A program made the position numbers and the translations under genes. DNA of 59,577 bases, taken from CAZNYN01 sp964577295. GTDB taxonomy: Bacteria > Synergistota > Synergistia > Synergistales > Synergistaceae. This document shows, one piece after another, positions 16,605 through 24,101 of this stretch; positions within the stretch are counted from its first letter, which is position 1, and every line of letters starts with the position of its first letter. The notes beneath the pieces are model-generated. The model ran no database searches. It was not told the DNA's origin and saw nothing but the letters and a program-made list of their open reading frames with translations. The stretch lies in assembly GCA_964577295.1 (NCBI GenBank), contig CAZNYN010000009.1:1-59577 (forward strand), written 5' to 3'.

Positions 16605-17081
16605 ATGGGCAAATTGGCAGGAAAGAAACTTCTCCTCCTCGGAGAAAGGGACGGCGTTCCCGGACCGGCCATGGAGGCATGTCTGAAGGACAGCGGCGCT
16701 GAAATCGTATTTTCAGCGACCGAGTGCTTTGTCTGAACCGCGGCAGGAGCAATGGACTTGCAGAATCAGCAGCGTATAATGGACGCAGCTGAGAAATTCG
16801 GAGCGGAGAACTGTGTAGTAGTACTTGGTTCTTCCGACGCAGAAGGCGCAGAAATCTACGCCGAAACCGTCGCAAACGGCGATCCGACATTCGCAGGGCC
16901 ACTTGCAGGAGTCTCGTTGGGACTCGCGGTATACCACGTCTTTGATGAAGCAATCCGTTCAGAGTGCGATCCGGCACAGTGGGAAGAGCAGATTTCCATG
17001 ATGGAAATGGTTCTTGATCCCGAAGCGCTCGCAGCAGCCGTTAAAGGCATGCGTGACGAGTATTCAAAGACCACTCTGTAA
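16605..17081 (+). CDS. grdA: Glycine reductase component A, selenoprotein (in-frame UGA = selenocysteine)
   Basis: A 158-residue protein with selenocysteine 44 encoded by TGA at 16734-16736. The motif CFV-U-TAAGAMDLQNQ is the hallmark of GrdA, with Cys41 three residues before the selenocysteine. The upstream part (KKLLLLGERDGVPGPAMEAC) and downstream part (DPTFAGPLAGVSLGLAVYH) match the family and give its normal length. GrdA carries the Se-carboxymethyl intermediate from component B to component C. An AGGAGGTG site at 16590-16597 precedes the ATG. A weak hairpin at 16743-16761 could be the SECIS. The gene ends the cluster at a strong terminator; grdC and grdD, which release acetyl phosphate, are not next to it. 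Confidence 0.96.
16743..16761 (+). promoter_or_regulatory. Weak candidate SECIS hairpin in grdA
   Basis: Six bases after the UGA a 5-bp stem GCAGG / CTTGC (one G-U pair) encloses a nine-base loop containing UGG. The geometry is acceptable but the stem is short, so this is tentative. Confidence 0.3.
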
Positions 17082-17093
17082 CTTATAAGAGAT

Positions 17094-17125
17094 AAAAGGC
17101 GCTCCTCTTTTGAGGGGCGCCTTTT
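17094..17125. terminator. Bidirectional terminator between grdA and the C39-like protease gene
   Basis: 14-bp stem AAAAGGCGCTCCTC / GAGGGGCGCCTTTT with one G-U pair. It closes both convergent genes. Confidence 0.88.
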
Positions 17126-17135
17126 AGTTATATCT

Positions 17136-17936
17136 CTAGTGTTTATTTTTCGCTTTCGGCGGACGGGCCGTAATCCACTGCTGCACCTGCTGATCCGCGG
17201 GAAGTATGCCTATATCCATCCATGTGTAGTAAAACATTCCCAGGTTCTCAAACATGTAGCCGTCCTGTACGTGATCGTTTACATCATAGCTGTCGGCGTA
17301 GATTAGAATGTCATCCTCAAGCTGAGGAGTGTTCATCGTGTCATAGCCGATAATAACCCGCCAGTGACCTCCGAAATACATGTTTTCCACCATAATCGGG
17401 ACGCCATCTTTAAGCCTTGACCGCACGAATCTGCTGAAATCATCTATCGTATTAAAGCTGGTTCCGCTTTTATCGGCGCTTGTGAGGCTCGATTCTACTT
17501 CCCAATCGAGAGCGTTAAAGAAGTTGACCATCTTGAGAGTGCTTGTCCCAAGCTCTGTGGAGCCTGCGCGCATACGGTCTATCGTTCCCATGAGTTCTGC
17601 TATTTTCAGCTCATCAAATGTTTTTACGCCATAGTGGTACAAGACAGTAAGAGCCACAGCCGGGCCGCATGAAGTTTCCGTCGTCTGCTGATAAGTCTTA
17701 TATCCCGAAATAATGGTCAGCCCCTTAGAGTTGCTTTTCATTGTGTAAAAATCGGGTGTTTTAAAGTATGGAGAGTCTTTAGCATTTGATTTTCCGCCAT
17801 ACAAGGACGAACCCGCTGTTATCGTATCATAGCCTTTGGGATAGGGAATTATATTTTCGGCGGCAGATAACCGTGACTGTATCAGAGTGAGAAAAAGCAG
17901 CAAGAACAGAGCGGTTATCTTTGATTGTGTCTTCAT
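17136..17936 (-). CDS. Exported papain-like cysteine peptidase of the C39-like family
   Basis: A 266-residue protein with a signal peptide (residues 1-26, cut after SAA). The catalytic fold shows Cys90 in QQTTETSCGPAVALTVLYHYG and His191 in GGHWRVIIGYD; Asp215 in YADSYD may be the third residue. This is the peptidase_C39_2 pattern seen in secreted bacterial proteases and bacteriocin-processing enzymes. No double-glycine substrate or ABC exporter is adjacent, so a role as a free envelope peptidase is more likely. Two bases upstream of the usual spacing is an AAGGAGGG site. The next upstream gene is an unknown protein 22 bases away, so the two may be co-transcribed. Confidence 0.75.
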   Translation of the reverse strand: MKTQSKITALFLLLFLTLIQSRLSAAENIIPYPKGYDTITAGSSLYGGKSNAKDSPYFKTPDFYTMKSNSKGLTIISGYKTYQQTTETSCGPAVALTVLYHYGVKTFDELKIAELMGTIDRMRAGSTELGTSTLKMVNFFNALDWEVESSLTSADKSGTSFNTIDDFSRFVRSRLKDGVPIMVENMYFGGHWRVIIGYDTMNTPQLEDDILIYADSYDVNDHVQDGYMFENLGMFYYTWMDIGILPADQQVQQWITARPPKAKNKH

Positions 17937-17958
17937 TTTTGCCCTCCTTATAATTTGA

Positions 17959-18576
17959 TCAGCGATCTACGGTGCTCAGTTTTTTCTTGTCCTTGGAGTT
18001 ATCAAGCAGGGCAAGGGCTACGTTGAGCACATGCACGTTATCAATCCACAGGAATGAAAGGCCGACCAGCAGTTTATCGGAGGCATTGGCGGGCGCAAAG
18101 CAGAGGTTTCCGTTGACTACTCCCCAGCGCAGCTCCTCCCACGCATAGAAGCTGTCGCGCCCTTTTGAAAGAGTGCCCCTTTCCCTCACTGTTATTCCAG
18201 CATCTGATACAGTTGTATCTTTCCCGAATGTGTAGCTTCTGCCTTCGCCCAAACCGTCAAGCATCTCCGAAAGAAGACGTCTCCCTACTGCTTTCCAATA
18301 TTTATCGGTCAGGTACGCATAAAAGTCTTTCTGTTTTGTTTTGATGGTAAATTCTCTGTCGATTGTGCCGAATGTTGCAATACAGGTACGCCTGGGGAAA
18401 ATTCCGCCTCGGCTCTGATCAACTCCCCAGCGCAGCCTTGTTATTTTTTTTAGCGGAAAGAGTTCTCCGCACCAGAGAAATCCGTTGGGTGATATTTCCA
18501 ATGTTTTTTTAAACGGCCATACTCCGAATGAGCACTGAAAGTCTATTTCCTTCTGCCATGAAATCTTTTCTTCCAT
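17959..18576 (-). CDS. Uncharacterised cytoplasmic protein with two similar halves
   Basis: Not recognised. About 205 residues, no signal peptide. Two halves look related: each contains a strand-rich block ending in a Trp motif (ITRLRWGVDQSRGG near residue 50, and AWEELRWGVVNGN near 150), which suggests two PH-like or similar beta domains. A short hydrophobic patch (LVGLSFLWIDNVHVLNVAL) lies near the C-terminus but is not a clear membrane segment. The frame also has an ATG at 18585, but the GGGAG site abuts it; the ATG at 18576 is spaced nine bases from that site. It lies between the C39-like peptidase and a prepilin-like gene. Confidence 0.6.
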   Translation of the reverse strand: MEEKISWQKEIDFQCSFGVWPFKKTLEISPNGFLWCGELFPLKKITRLRWGVDQSRGGIFPRRTCIATFGTIDREFTIKTKQKDFYAYLTDKYWKAVGRRLLSEMLDGLGEGRSYTFGKDTTVSDAGITVRERGTLSKGRDSFYAWEELRWGVVNGNLCFAPANASDKLLVGLSFLWIDNVHVLNVALALLDNSKDKKKLSTVDR

Positions 18577-18598
18577 AGGTACCATCTCCCGCCTTATA

Positions 18599-19063
18599 TC
18601 ATCTTTTGTCGGATATTCTTATTCGTCCCGCCCCGGAAATTATTACGTATAGAATTTTTGAAACACCTATGTCGGGCCTTATCATAAAGGTGACTGCCGG
18701 GCTCATAGTATGCCACACACCGTTGAACGCCATTTCTTTTGTTGTTCCGACGGCTCGCACCCATGTATTTTCCGCACGCCAATTTTCCGTCTCGAGATAT
18801 CTAGGGCCGTCTGTATGCCTTAACACTAATTCTATACGATTCTTCTTCGGCTCTGTGATGTCGATTTTGTATGACGAACCTTCGTGCGACGCTTCGAGCA
18901 TTTTTTCAAAAAGCCAGTCATGCAGAGATTCCGCTTCTTCCGTAACGATATCCGCCTCACTGCGTGCTACCGGCAGCAGCGCGCAAAGCGAAAGAGCCGA
19001 AATTATTGCAAGGGCGCACAGCAGCTCTGCCATTGTAAAAGCGGAAGAGTGACTTTTACTCAT
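18599..19063 (-). CDS. Prepilin-like protein (type IV pilin/pseudopilin N-terminus)
   Basis: A 154-residue protein with a class III prepilin leader: a short basic start (MSKSHSSA), then FTMAELLCALAIISALSLCALLP, a hydrophobic helix beginning with Phe and carrying Glu at +5 as in FTLIE. The residue before the cut is Ala where Gly is normal. The C-terminal part (about 40-154) is beta-rich with one Trp pair. No pilus assembly genes are in the window, so it may be a minor pilin or pseudopilin working with a distant machine. It overlaps the thioesterase gene by eight bases. Confidence 0.7.
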   Translation of the reverse strand: MSKSHSSAFTMAELLCALAIISALSLCALLPVARSEADIVTEEAESLHDWLFEKMLEASHEGSSYKIDITEPKKNRIELVLRHTDGPRYLETENWRAENTWVRAVGTTKEMAFNGVWHTMSPAVTFMIRPDIGVSKILYVIISGAGRIRISDKR

Positions 19064-19499
19064 TTATTTTTTCTAAAGAATCCTCCGATAAATGAGATGC
19101 CATCCATAGATAGAATGGGTGCTCGCTTCTGTACAGCCTGCCCTCGCGGTTTGTACAACCGTGTTTTGTCCATCCTTCCGCTATAAGTTTGTAGTCATTG
19201 GCGCGCAAAATTCTGTACTCAAAGGTTATGCTGTGTATTTTTACTTCTGTAACACGGCACCAGAGCTGCACCTGGTCATCGTAGAGAGCGGGGTGTTTAT
19301 ACCGGCAATGCGACTCTACGACAGGAAGCATAAGTCCGTCGTTTTCCCATTTTGTGTAAGGCACTCCCCAAAGACGGCAGAGTTCCGTTCTTGCGACTTC
19401 GAACCAGTCAAGGTAATTTGCGTTATATACTACTCCCATCTTGTCTGTTTCACTGTAGCGAACTCTCAGTGTGGCGGCAAGTTTATAATCTTTCTGCAT
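19056..19499 (-). CDS. YbgC/4HBT-family acyl-CoA thioesterase
   Basis: A 147-residue hot-dog-fold thioesterase. RVRYSETDKMGVVYNANYLDWFEVART holds the family signature, including the catalytic Asp in ETDxMGVVYxxxY. These enzymes hydrolyse short acyl-CoA thioesters, and in E. coli YbgC is linked to envelope lipid work with Tol-Pal. The start at 19499 has a GAGGAGG site seven bases upstream; a longer frame from 19514 would place that site inside the gene. No tol genes are nearby. Confidence 0.88.
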   Translation of the reverse strand: MQKDYKLAATLRVRYSETDKMGVVYNANYLDWFEVARTELCRLWGVPYTKWENDGLMLPVVESHCRYKHPALYDDQVQLWCRVTEVKIHSITFEYRILRANDYKLIAEGWTKHGCTNREGRLYRSEHPFYLWMASHLSEDSLEKINE

Positions 19500-19593
19500 C
19501 GAAGGCCTCCTCATGGCTTAAGTATATTTTATGCTCCCCGATACAATAACAGCAGGGGCATAGGGACACGACCGCTATTTTACTTGAAGCTTT

Positions 19594-21510
19594 TTATATA
19601 TTGCCAAGCGCTCCTCTTTTAAAAAGTATGTACTTAGCTCTGTCGAGCGGACTTACTCCTCTATACGGCACTTCCACTCCCTCTCCGGGCGGCACAGGCT
19701 CGTATCCGTCAAATGATGTGAAGAGCACACCGCGCCCCCCCGAAACTGATGAAAGCCTCATTGGAAAGTTCATCGATGTTGAAAGCGGCATTCTTCCTTC
19801 CATGACAGCCATACCTTTTATAATTACGGGAGAGTCAAAGGTTCCCCTCATTGAAATTATTTCTCCTATAATCTTTCCGCTGTATTCCTCGGGGAAAGAG
19901 AGGCGAAATTTCAAAATAGGCTCTAAAAGTTCTGTTCCGGAGTTTACCAGCCCGTCCATGATTCCCATTGGCGTGGCAAGCATAAAGTCCAGGGGATGTG
20001 TGTGTACGGTATGGTGCTCACCGTCGGCAAGTGTTATTTTTATATCCGTAACTTCCCAGCCCTTAGGCCCCTGCCTTAAGGCTTCCGGTATCGTCTGAGC
20101 CACTTGCGCCTGATATCTTTGATAGATTTTATCATTATGAACTATACTTTCAAAGACAACGCCGCTGCCGGCAGGCAGAGGCTCTATTATAAAGTTCATT
20201 ACCGCCCAGCACGGTTTCGGCATTGTATATTCGACATAGCCCTCCGCTCTTTTCAGAGGGTGCTCCTTGTATATGACCTGAGGCTCTCCTATTAAGACAG
20301 CAAGTCCGAATCTCTCTTTCAGTATCGACGCGACAACTTCGGTCTGTATCATGCCGGTAATTTTTATGAGAAGTTCCCGCGACTCTTTCTGCCATATTAC
20401 ATCGAGCAGAGGATCTTCTGCGGAGAGCTGTTCCAACGCAGAGACGAGAGCGGGATATGAATTTTCGTCCTCGGGAGCTATTTTGACGCGAAGCATGGGA
20501 GCGGTCATTACCGACTCTTTCGGGACATAGGCACCGCTTCCTATGACATCTCCGTTCCCTGCACGCGAAAGCCCGTAGACCGCGCCTATATCGCCCGATG
20601 TGAGCACTCCGGAATCTATCTCTTTTTTCCCGACGACCTTGCGTATCTGCACCACTTTTTCATCGCAGCCGCGTGTTAGGTTGCGGAGGATATCTCTGTT
20701 TTTAATCGTTCCGGCAAAGAGCCTTATAAATGACACACGCCCCAGAACAGGGTCGTGTTCGAGTTTGAATATAACGCCCGACGGCTCTTCGAAGGATTTA
20801 TCTTCATCGCCGGCAAGCAGGCATATTGTGTCAAGCAGCTCCGCAACTCCCTCGCCCTTAAGGGCAGAGCCTGCAAGATAGGGATATATCCTCCCATCGG
20901 CAAATCCTTTTTTAAAAGAGGATGCAAGTTCCGAATCGGGTATAGATTCTGCTCCTCCGTCAAGATATTTTTCCATTACAGAGTCGTCAAAGTCCGAGAC
21001 TGCCTCGGCCAGTTCTTCCTTTGAAGCTGCGGCCGCAATGGGACGCACAGAAAAAATATCTTTGATTTCTTCCAGGACACGCGAAACATCCGCGCCGGTC
21101 CTGTCTGTTTTATTTATGAAAAATATTACGGGGAGCTTCGCGGCACGAAGAACTTTCCAAAGCAGCTCCGTCTGCGACTGCACCCCCTCGACCGCGGAGA
21201 GGACGAGAACGGCAAAGTCAAGGGCTCTTAACGCGCGCTGAACTTCACCCGAAAAGTCACTGTGTCCCGGCGTGTCTATGAGGTTTATTCTCTGCCCCTT
21301 CCAGTCAAGAAAGGCTGAAGCCGCCCTTACTGAAATACCCCGCTCGCGTTCTATCTCCATAAAGTCGGTATGTGCGCTGCCGTCGTCCACGCGGCCCAGA
21401 GAGCGCACCGCACCTGAAATGTATAGAATTTGTTCCGTGAGAGTTGTCTTTCCCCCGTCAACATGAGCCAATATGCCTATGTTGACGGGAGGCTTTTTTT
21501 GAGCTTCCAT
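19594..21510 (-). CDS. TetM/TetO-like translational GTPase (ribosomal protection family)
   Basis: A 638-residue EF-G-like GTPase, the length of TetM (about 639). The G domain shows the P-loop AHVDGGKTT (TetM has AHVDAGKTT), DTPGHSD (G3) and NKTD (G4). Domains II-V follow, with the C-terminal helix SPLDRAKYILFKRGAL in the place where TetM ends DKxRYxFNKI. TetM and TetO push tetracycline off the ribosome. Many anaerobes also carry divergent chromosomal members whose role is unknown, and identity to true Tet proteins looks modest by eye. Resistance should therefore not be assumed. It shares its last base with the nitroreductase gene's first region (21510), suggesting co-transcription, and has base use like its neighbours rather than like a recent import. 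Confidence 0.8.
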   Translation of the reverse strand: MEAQKKPPVNIGILAHVDGGKTTLTEQILYISGAVRSLGRVDDGSAHTDFMEIERERGISVRAASAFLDWKGQRINLIDTPGHSDFSGEVQRALRALDFAVLVLSAVEGVQSQTELLWKVLRAAKLPVIFFINKTDRTGADVSRVLEEIKDIFSVRPIAAAASKEELAEAVSDFDDSVMEKYLDGGAESIPDSELASSFKKGFADGRIYPYLAGSALKGEGVAELLDTICLLAGDEDKSFEEPSGVIFKLEHDPVLGRVSFIRLFAGTIKNRDILRNLTRGCDEKVVQIRKVVGKKEIDSGVLTSGDIGAVYGLSRAGNGDVIGSGAYVPKESVMTAPMLRVKIAPEDENSYPALVSALEQLSAEDPLLDVIWQKESRELLIKITGMIQTEVVASILKERFGLAVLIGEPQVIYKEHPLKRAEGYVEYTMPKPCWAVMNFIIEPLPAGSGVVFESIVHNDKIYQRYQAQVAQTIPEALRQGPKGWEVTDIKITLADGEHHTVHTHPLDFMLATPMGIMDGLVNSGTELLEPILKFRLSFPEEYSGKIIGEIISMRGTFDSPVIIKGMAVMEGRMPLSTSMNFPMRLSSVSGGRGVLFTSFDGYEPVPPGEGVEVPYRGVSPLDRAKYILFKRGALGNI

Positions 21511-22331
21511 TAGAGCCTTGTAATATTTATTTCACGGCGCTGCGGGAACTGTCTTACAGGCTTGAAAACCGGCCATCCGAACATCTGCGCTCCGCAGATA
21601 TGTTCTTTTTCGCTTATTCCCAAATACTTGCGCAGATCTTCCGAAGCTCTTACCGCCATGGTCAAGAATCCGCCCCAGCAAGCACCGACTCCGAGAGAGT
21701 GGGCCGCAAGCTCAAGATATGTAAGAGCTATGGCGCCGTCTTCAGGCCACCTGTGGGACTTTGGGACTACCGCCAGAGCCGCATGGGGCGCACCGCGCAG
21801 AAGCCCGTCCTCACCTTCTTTTGCCTTGGCTATCATGGAAGCTCCCACGAGGGAGAGAGGAGACATCGGATCTTTGAATATCTCTCCTCTCATCCAGCAG
21901 AGAATAAGATTTGTAATTTCTTTTGTCTTTTCCGGATCTGCTGATACAATCCAGCGCACAGGCTGGTCATTGCAGGCAGTAGGGGCCATTTTGACAGTGT
22001 CGAAAATTTCCCCTATGACATCATCGGGCAGAGCCTCCTGTTTGAACCTTCTGATGCTGCGGCGTGTCTTCAGCAGGTTAAGGGCGGCCTCTTCGGAAGG
22101 AAGCGCCAAGTCGGAGACATTAACCAGAGAATCGCCTTTCAGAAATGAAATGGAATTCGCGCATGTGGGGCAGAAGAGAACGCAGTGGCCGCATTCCACA
22201 CAATAAGGTGAGCTCTTGGGGTTCATTTCCGGGTACGATGATTCTCCGAACTCTATTATCGAAACGGGGCATGCCTTTACGCAGATTCCGCATTTTGTAC
22301 ATTTTGAACTGTCAACTTTAAATTCATGCAT
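21510..22331 (-). CDS. Ferredoxin-nitroreductase fusion protein
   Basis: A 273-residue protein with an N-terminal 2x[4Fe-4S] ferredoxin domain (CTKCGICVKACPVSI near residues 10-24; CVECGHCVLFCPT near 45-57) and a C-terminal FMN nitroreductase domain (RRSIRRFKQEALPDDVI near 90, MAPTACNDQPVRW near 125, GVGACWGGF near 225). Such fusions pass electrons from reduced ferredoxin to flavin and reduce nitro compounds, quinones or other acceptors; the natural substrate is unknown. The ATG at 22331 has an AGGAGG site at 22341-22346; a longer frame to 22400 lacks one. Confidence 0.88.
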   Translation of the reverse strand: MHEFKVDSSKCTKCGICVKACPVSIIEFGESSYPEMNPKSSPYCVECGHCVLFCPTCANSISFLKGDSLVNVSDLALPSEEAALNLLKTRRSIRRFKQEALPDDVIGEIFDTVKMAPTACNDQPVRWIVSADPEKTKEITNLILCWMRGEIFKDPMSPLSLVGASMIAKAKEGEDGLLRGAPHAALAVVPKSHRWPEDGAIALTYLELAAHSLGVGACWGGFLTMAVRASEDLRKYLGISEKEHICGAQMFGWPVFKPVRQFPQRREINITRL

Positions 22332-22496
22332 TGTACTTACCTCCTTAAGTAAGAAAACGAACATCGGACAATATAGTAATTGTAGCATTAAGCAACGCAA
22401 AATATGAACAGGACAATCAGCATGAATACTAAAGAATCACATACAGCCTTAAGATATAATTTACCACAGAAGAAAAAACAGGAGGTTTGCACCGCA

Positions 22497-24029
22497 ATGA
22501 AAAAACTACTCACACTTATTGTCCTATTCTCAATCTTTTGCATCCCGAACACTCTGTTTGCAGAGACTCCGAATCTTATCCCGCAGTTTCACTGGACATA
22601 TCACTCGCTTGAAACTCTTTCAAACGAAGGTTTCATAAGCGAACAAGTAACCCCGGGAAAGAGCGCCTATACCCCCGAGCAGGTGGCTTCCATGATTGTC
22701 TTTGCGATAAACAGAATCGAAAGCGACACATCCAAGCTTACGGAAGCGTCCCTATCAAGCATGAGACAGCTTATAAACGGCTACAGGGCGGCGCTTGAGG
22801 CTCAGGGATACGACTTCTTTAAGATGAGAAAAGATATCGAGGACTACGCCACATCGGCGGGACTGACAGCCATAGAGACGTCAAAAAAGACGGGAAAAGT
22901 GAACAATCTGAGCGAGAAAGCGGCAGCATCAGTAAACGCATTCACATTTGAAATATATAAAACCGTCGGCAAAAGCGGCGGCAATATGTTCATATCCCCT
23001 TACAGCATATCATCGGCTCTTGCAATGACTTATGCGGGAGCAAGGGGCACAACGGAAAAAGAGATGGAAAAAGTTCTGCACATAGACCCGTCTCTGCACA
23101 AGAGCATGGCCGCTTTGATAAGCGAGCTGAACTCCGTTCCTGCGGCAACTGCGAAAATGAATACCGCAAATGCAATATGGCCGGCAAAACAGGAGAAACT
23201 GCTGGCTGAATATGTGCAGACAGTAAGAGAAAATTACAAAGCCGCTCTCACTCCCCTCAACTATGCCTCAAGCCCCGCAAAAGCTGCTAAGACAATCAAC
23301 AGCTGGGTTGAAAAGCATACCAACGGAAAAATTAAAGACATAATATCTGACGGGCTTTTGCGCAAGGACACTCCCATGGTGCTGACCAATGCGGTATATT
23401 TCAAATCCGAATGGCTGAATAAATTTGAGCCTTCAAACACTATGATTTCCCCCTTCTGGACTACACAGCAAAATTCCGTCTCGGCAGTAATGATGAATAA
23501 GACAGATGACGATATCAACTACATAAAGACAAACGAACTGGAAGCGATAGAGATTCCTTACAAAGACAGGAGATTTTCGATGCTCGTCATGCTACCCGAC
23601 AAGTCATCGTCTCTGCAGAATCTCGAATCAAAGCTCACACAGGAGAATCTCGACAAATTGACATTGGCGATGAAGCCCGAAAGAGTGAAGATGTTCATTC
23701 CCAAATTCAAGGAAGAGCAGACTTTTGAGCTGGCGAACATTCTGAGCGTTATGGGAATGCCCTCCGCATTTGACGGAAGGAAGGCAGACTTCTCCGCCAT
23801 GAACGGCAAGCATAATATGTATATAGGTAATGTTGTTCACAAGACATTTATAGAAGTCGGGGAAGAAGGTACGGAAGCCGCGGCAGCAACAGCGGTGATA
23901 ATGATGAAATCCTCCATGCCCCCCATCGACCCGCCCATTATCTTCCGCGCGGAGAGACCGTTTGTCTATATGATAAGAGACAACAACAGCGGGGCAGTAA
24001 TATTCATAGGAAGATACACAAAACCATAA
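22497..24029 (+). CDS. Exported serpin with N-terminal SLH-like domain
   Basis: A 510-residue protein with a signal peptide (residues 1-22, cut in LFA-ETP). Residues about 28-75 (FHWTYHSLETLSNEGFI...YTPEQVASMIVFAINRI) resemble an S-layer homology module, followed by a helical segment (LINGYRAALEAQGYDFFKMRKDIEDY) like that after SLH modules in envelope porins. The serpin domain spans about 145-510. Its hinge EEGTEAAAATAV (456-467) is the consensus of inhibitory serpins; by alignment with antichymotrypsin P1-P1' fall at Ser472-Ser473, preceded by Lys471. The end FIGRYTKP is typical. The ATG at 22497 has AGGAGG at 22480-22485; the frame is open further upstream without a site. Target proteases are unknown. 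Confidence 0.9.
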   Translation: MKKLLTLIVLFSIFCIPNTLFAETPNLIPQFHWTYHSLETLSNEGFISEQVTPGKSAYTPEQVASMIVFAINRIESDTSKLTEASLSSMRQLINGYRAALEAQGYDFFKMRKDIEDYATSAGLTAIETSKKTGKVNNLSEKAAASVNAFTFEIYKTVGKSGGNMFISPYSISSALAMTYAGARGTTEKEMEKVLHIDPSLHKSMAALISELNSVPAATAKMNTANAIWPAKQEKLLAEYVQTVRENYKAALTPLNYASSPAKAAKTINSWVEKHTNGKIKDIISDGLLRKDTPMVLTNAVYFKSEWLNKFEPSNTMISPFWTTQQNSVSAVMMNKTDDDINYIKTNELEAIEIPYKDRRFSMLVMLPDKSSSLQNLESKLTQENLDKLTLAMKPERVKMFIPKFKEEQTFELANILSVMGMPSAFDGRKADFSAMNGKHNMYIGNVVHKTFIEVGEEGTEAAAATAVIMMKSSMPPIDPPIIFRAERPFVYMIRDNNSGAVIFIGRYTKP

Positions 24030-24049
24030 GAACAAATATACGCATAAAT

Positions 24050-24094
24050 AATAAATCGGGTCCGCACATCCACAGTGCGGGCCCGATTTATTAT
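24050..24094. terminator. Bidirectional terminator between serpin and dipeptidase genes
   Basis: 19-bp stem (24050-24068 / 24076-24094) with one G-U pair and a seven-base loop, A-rich on the left and T-rich on the right, between convergent genes. Confidence 0.9.
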
Positions 24095-24101
24095 GTGCGG
24101 A

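Noticed and set aside
16752..17081. Separate gene starting at MDLQNQ
   Set aside because: It is the part of grdA after the selenocysteine UGA at 16734; the full motif and the upstream start with ribosome site show one gene.
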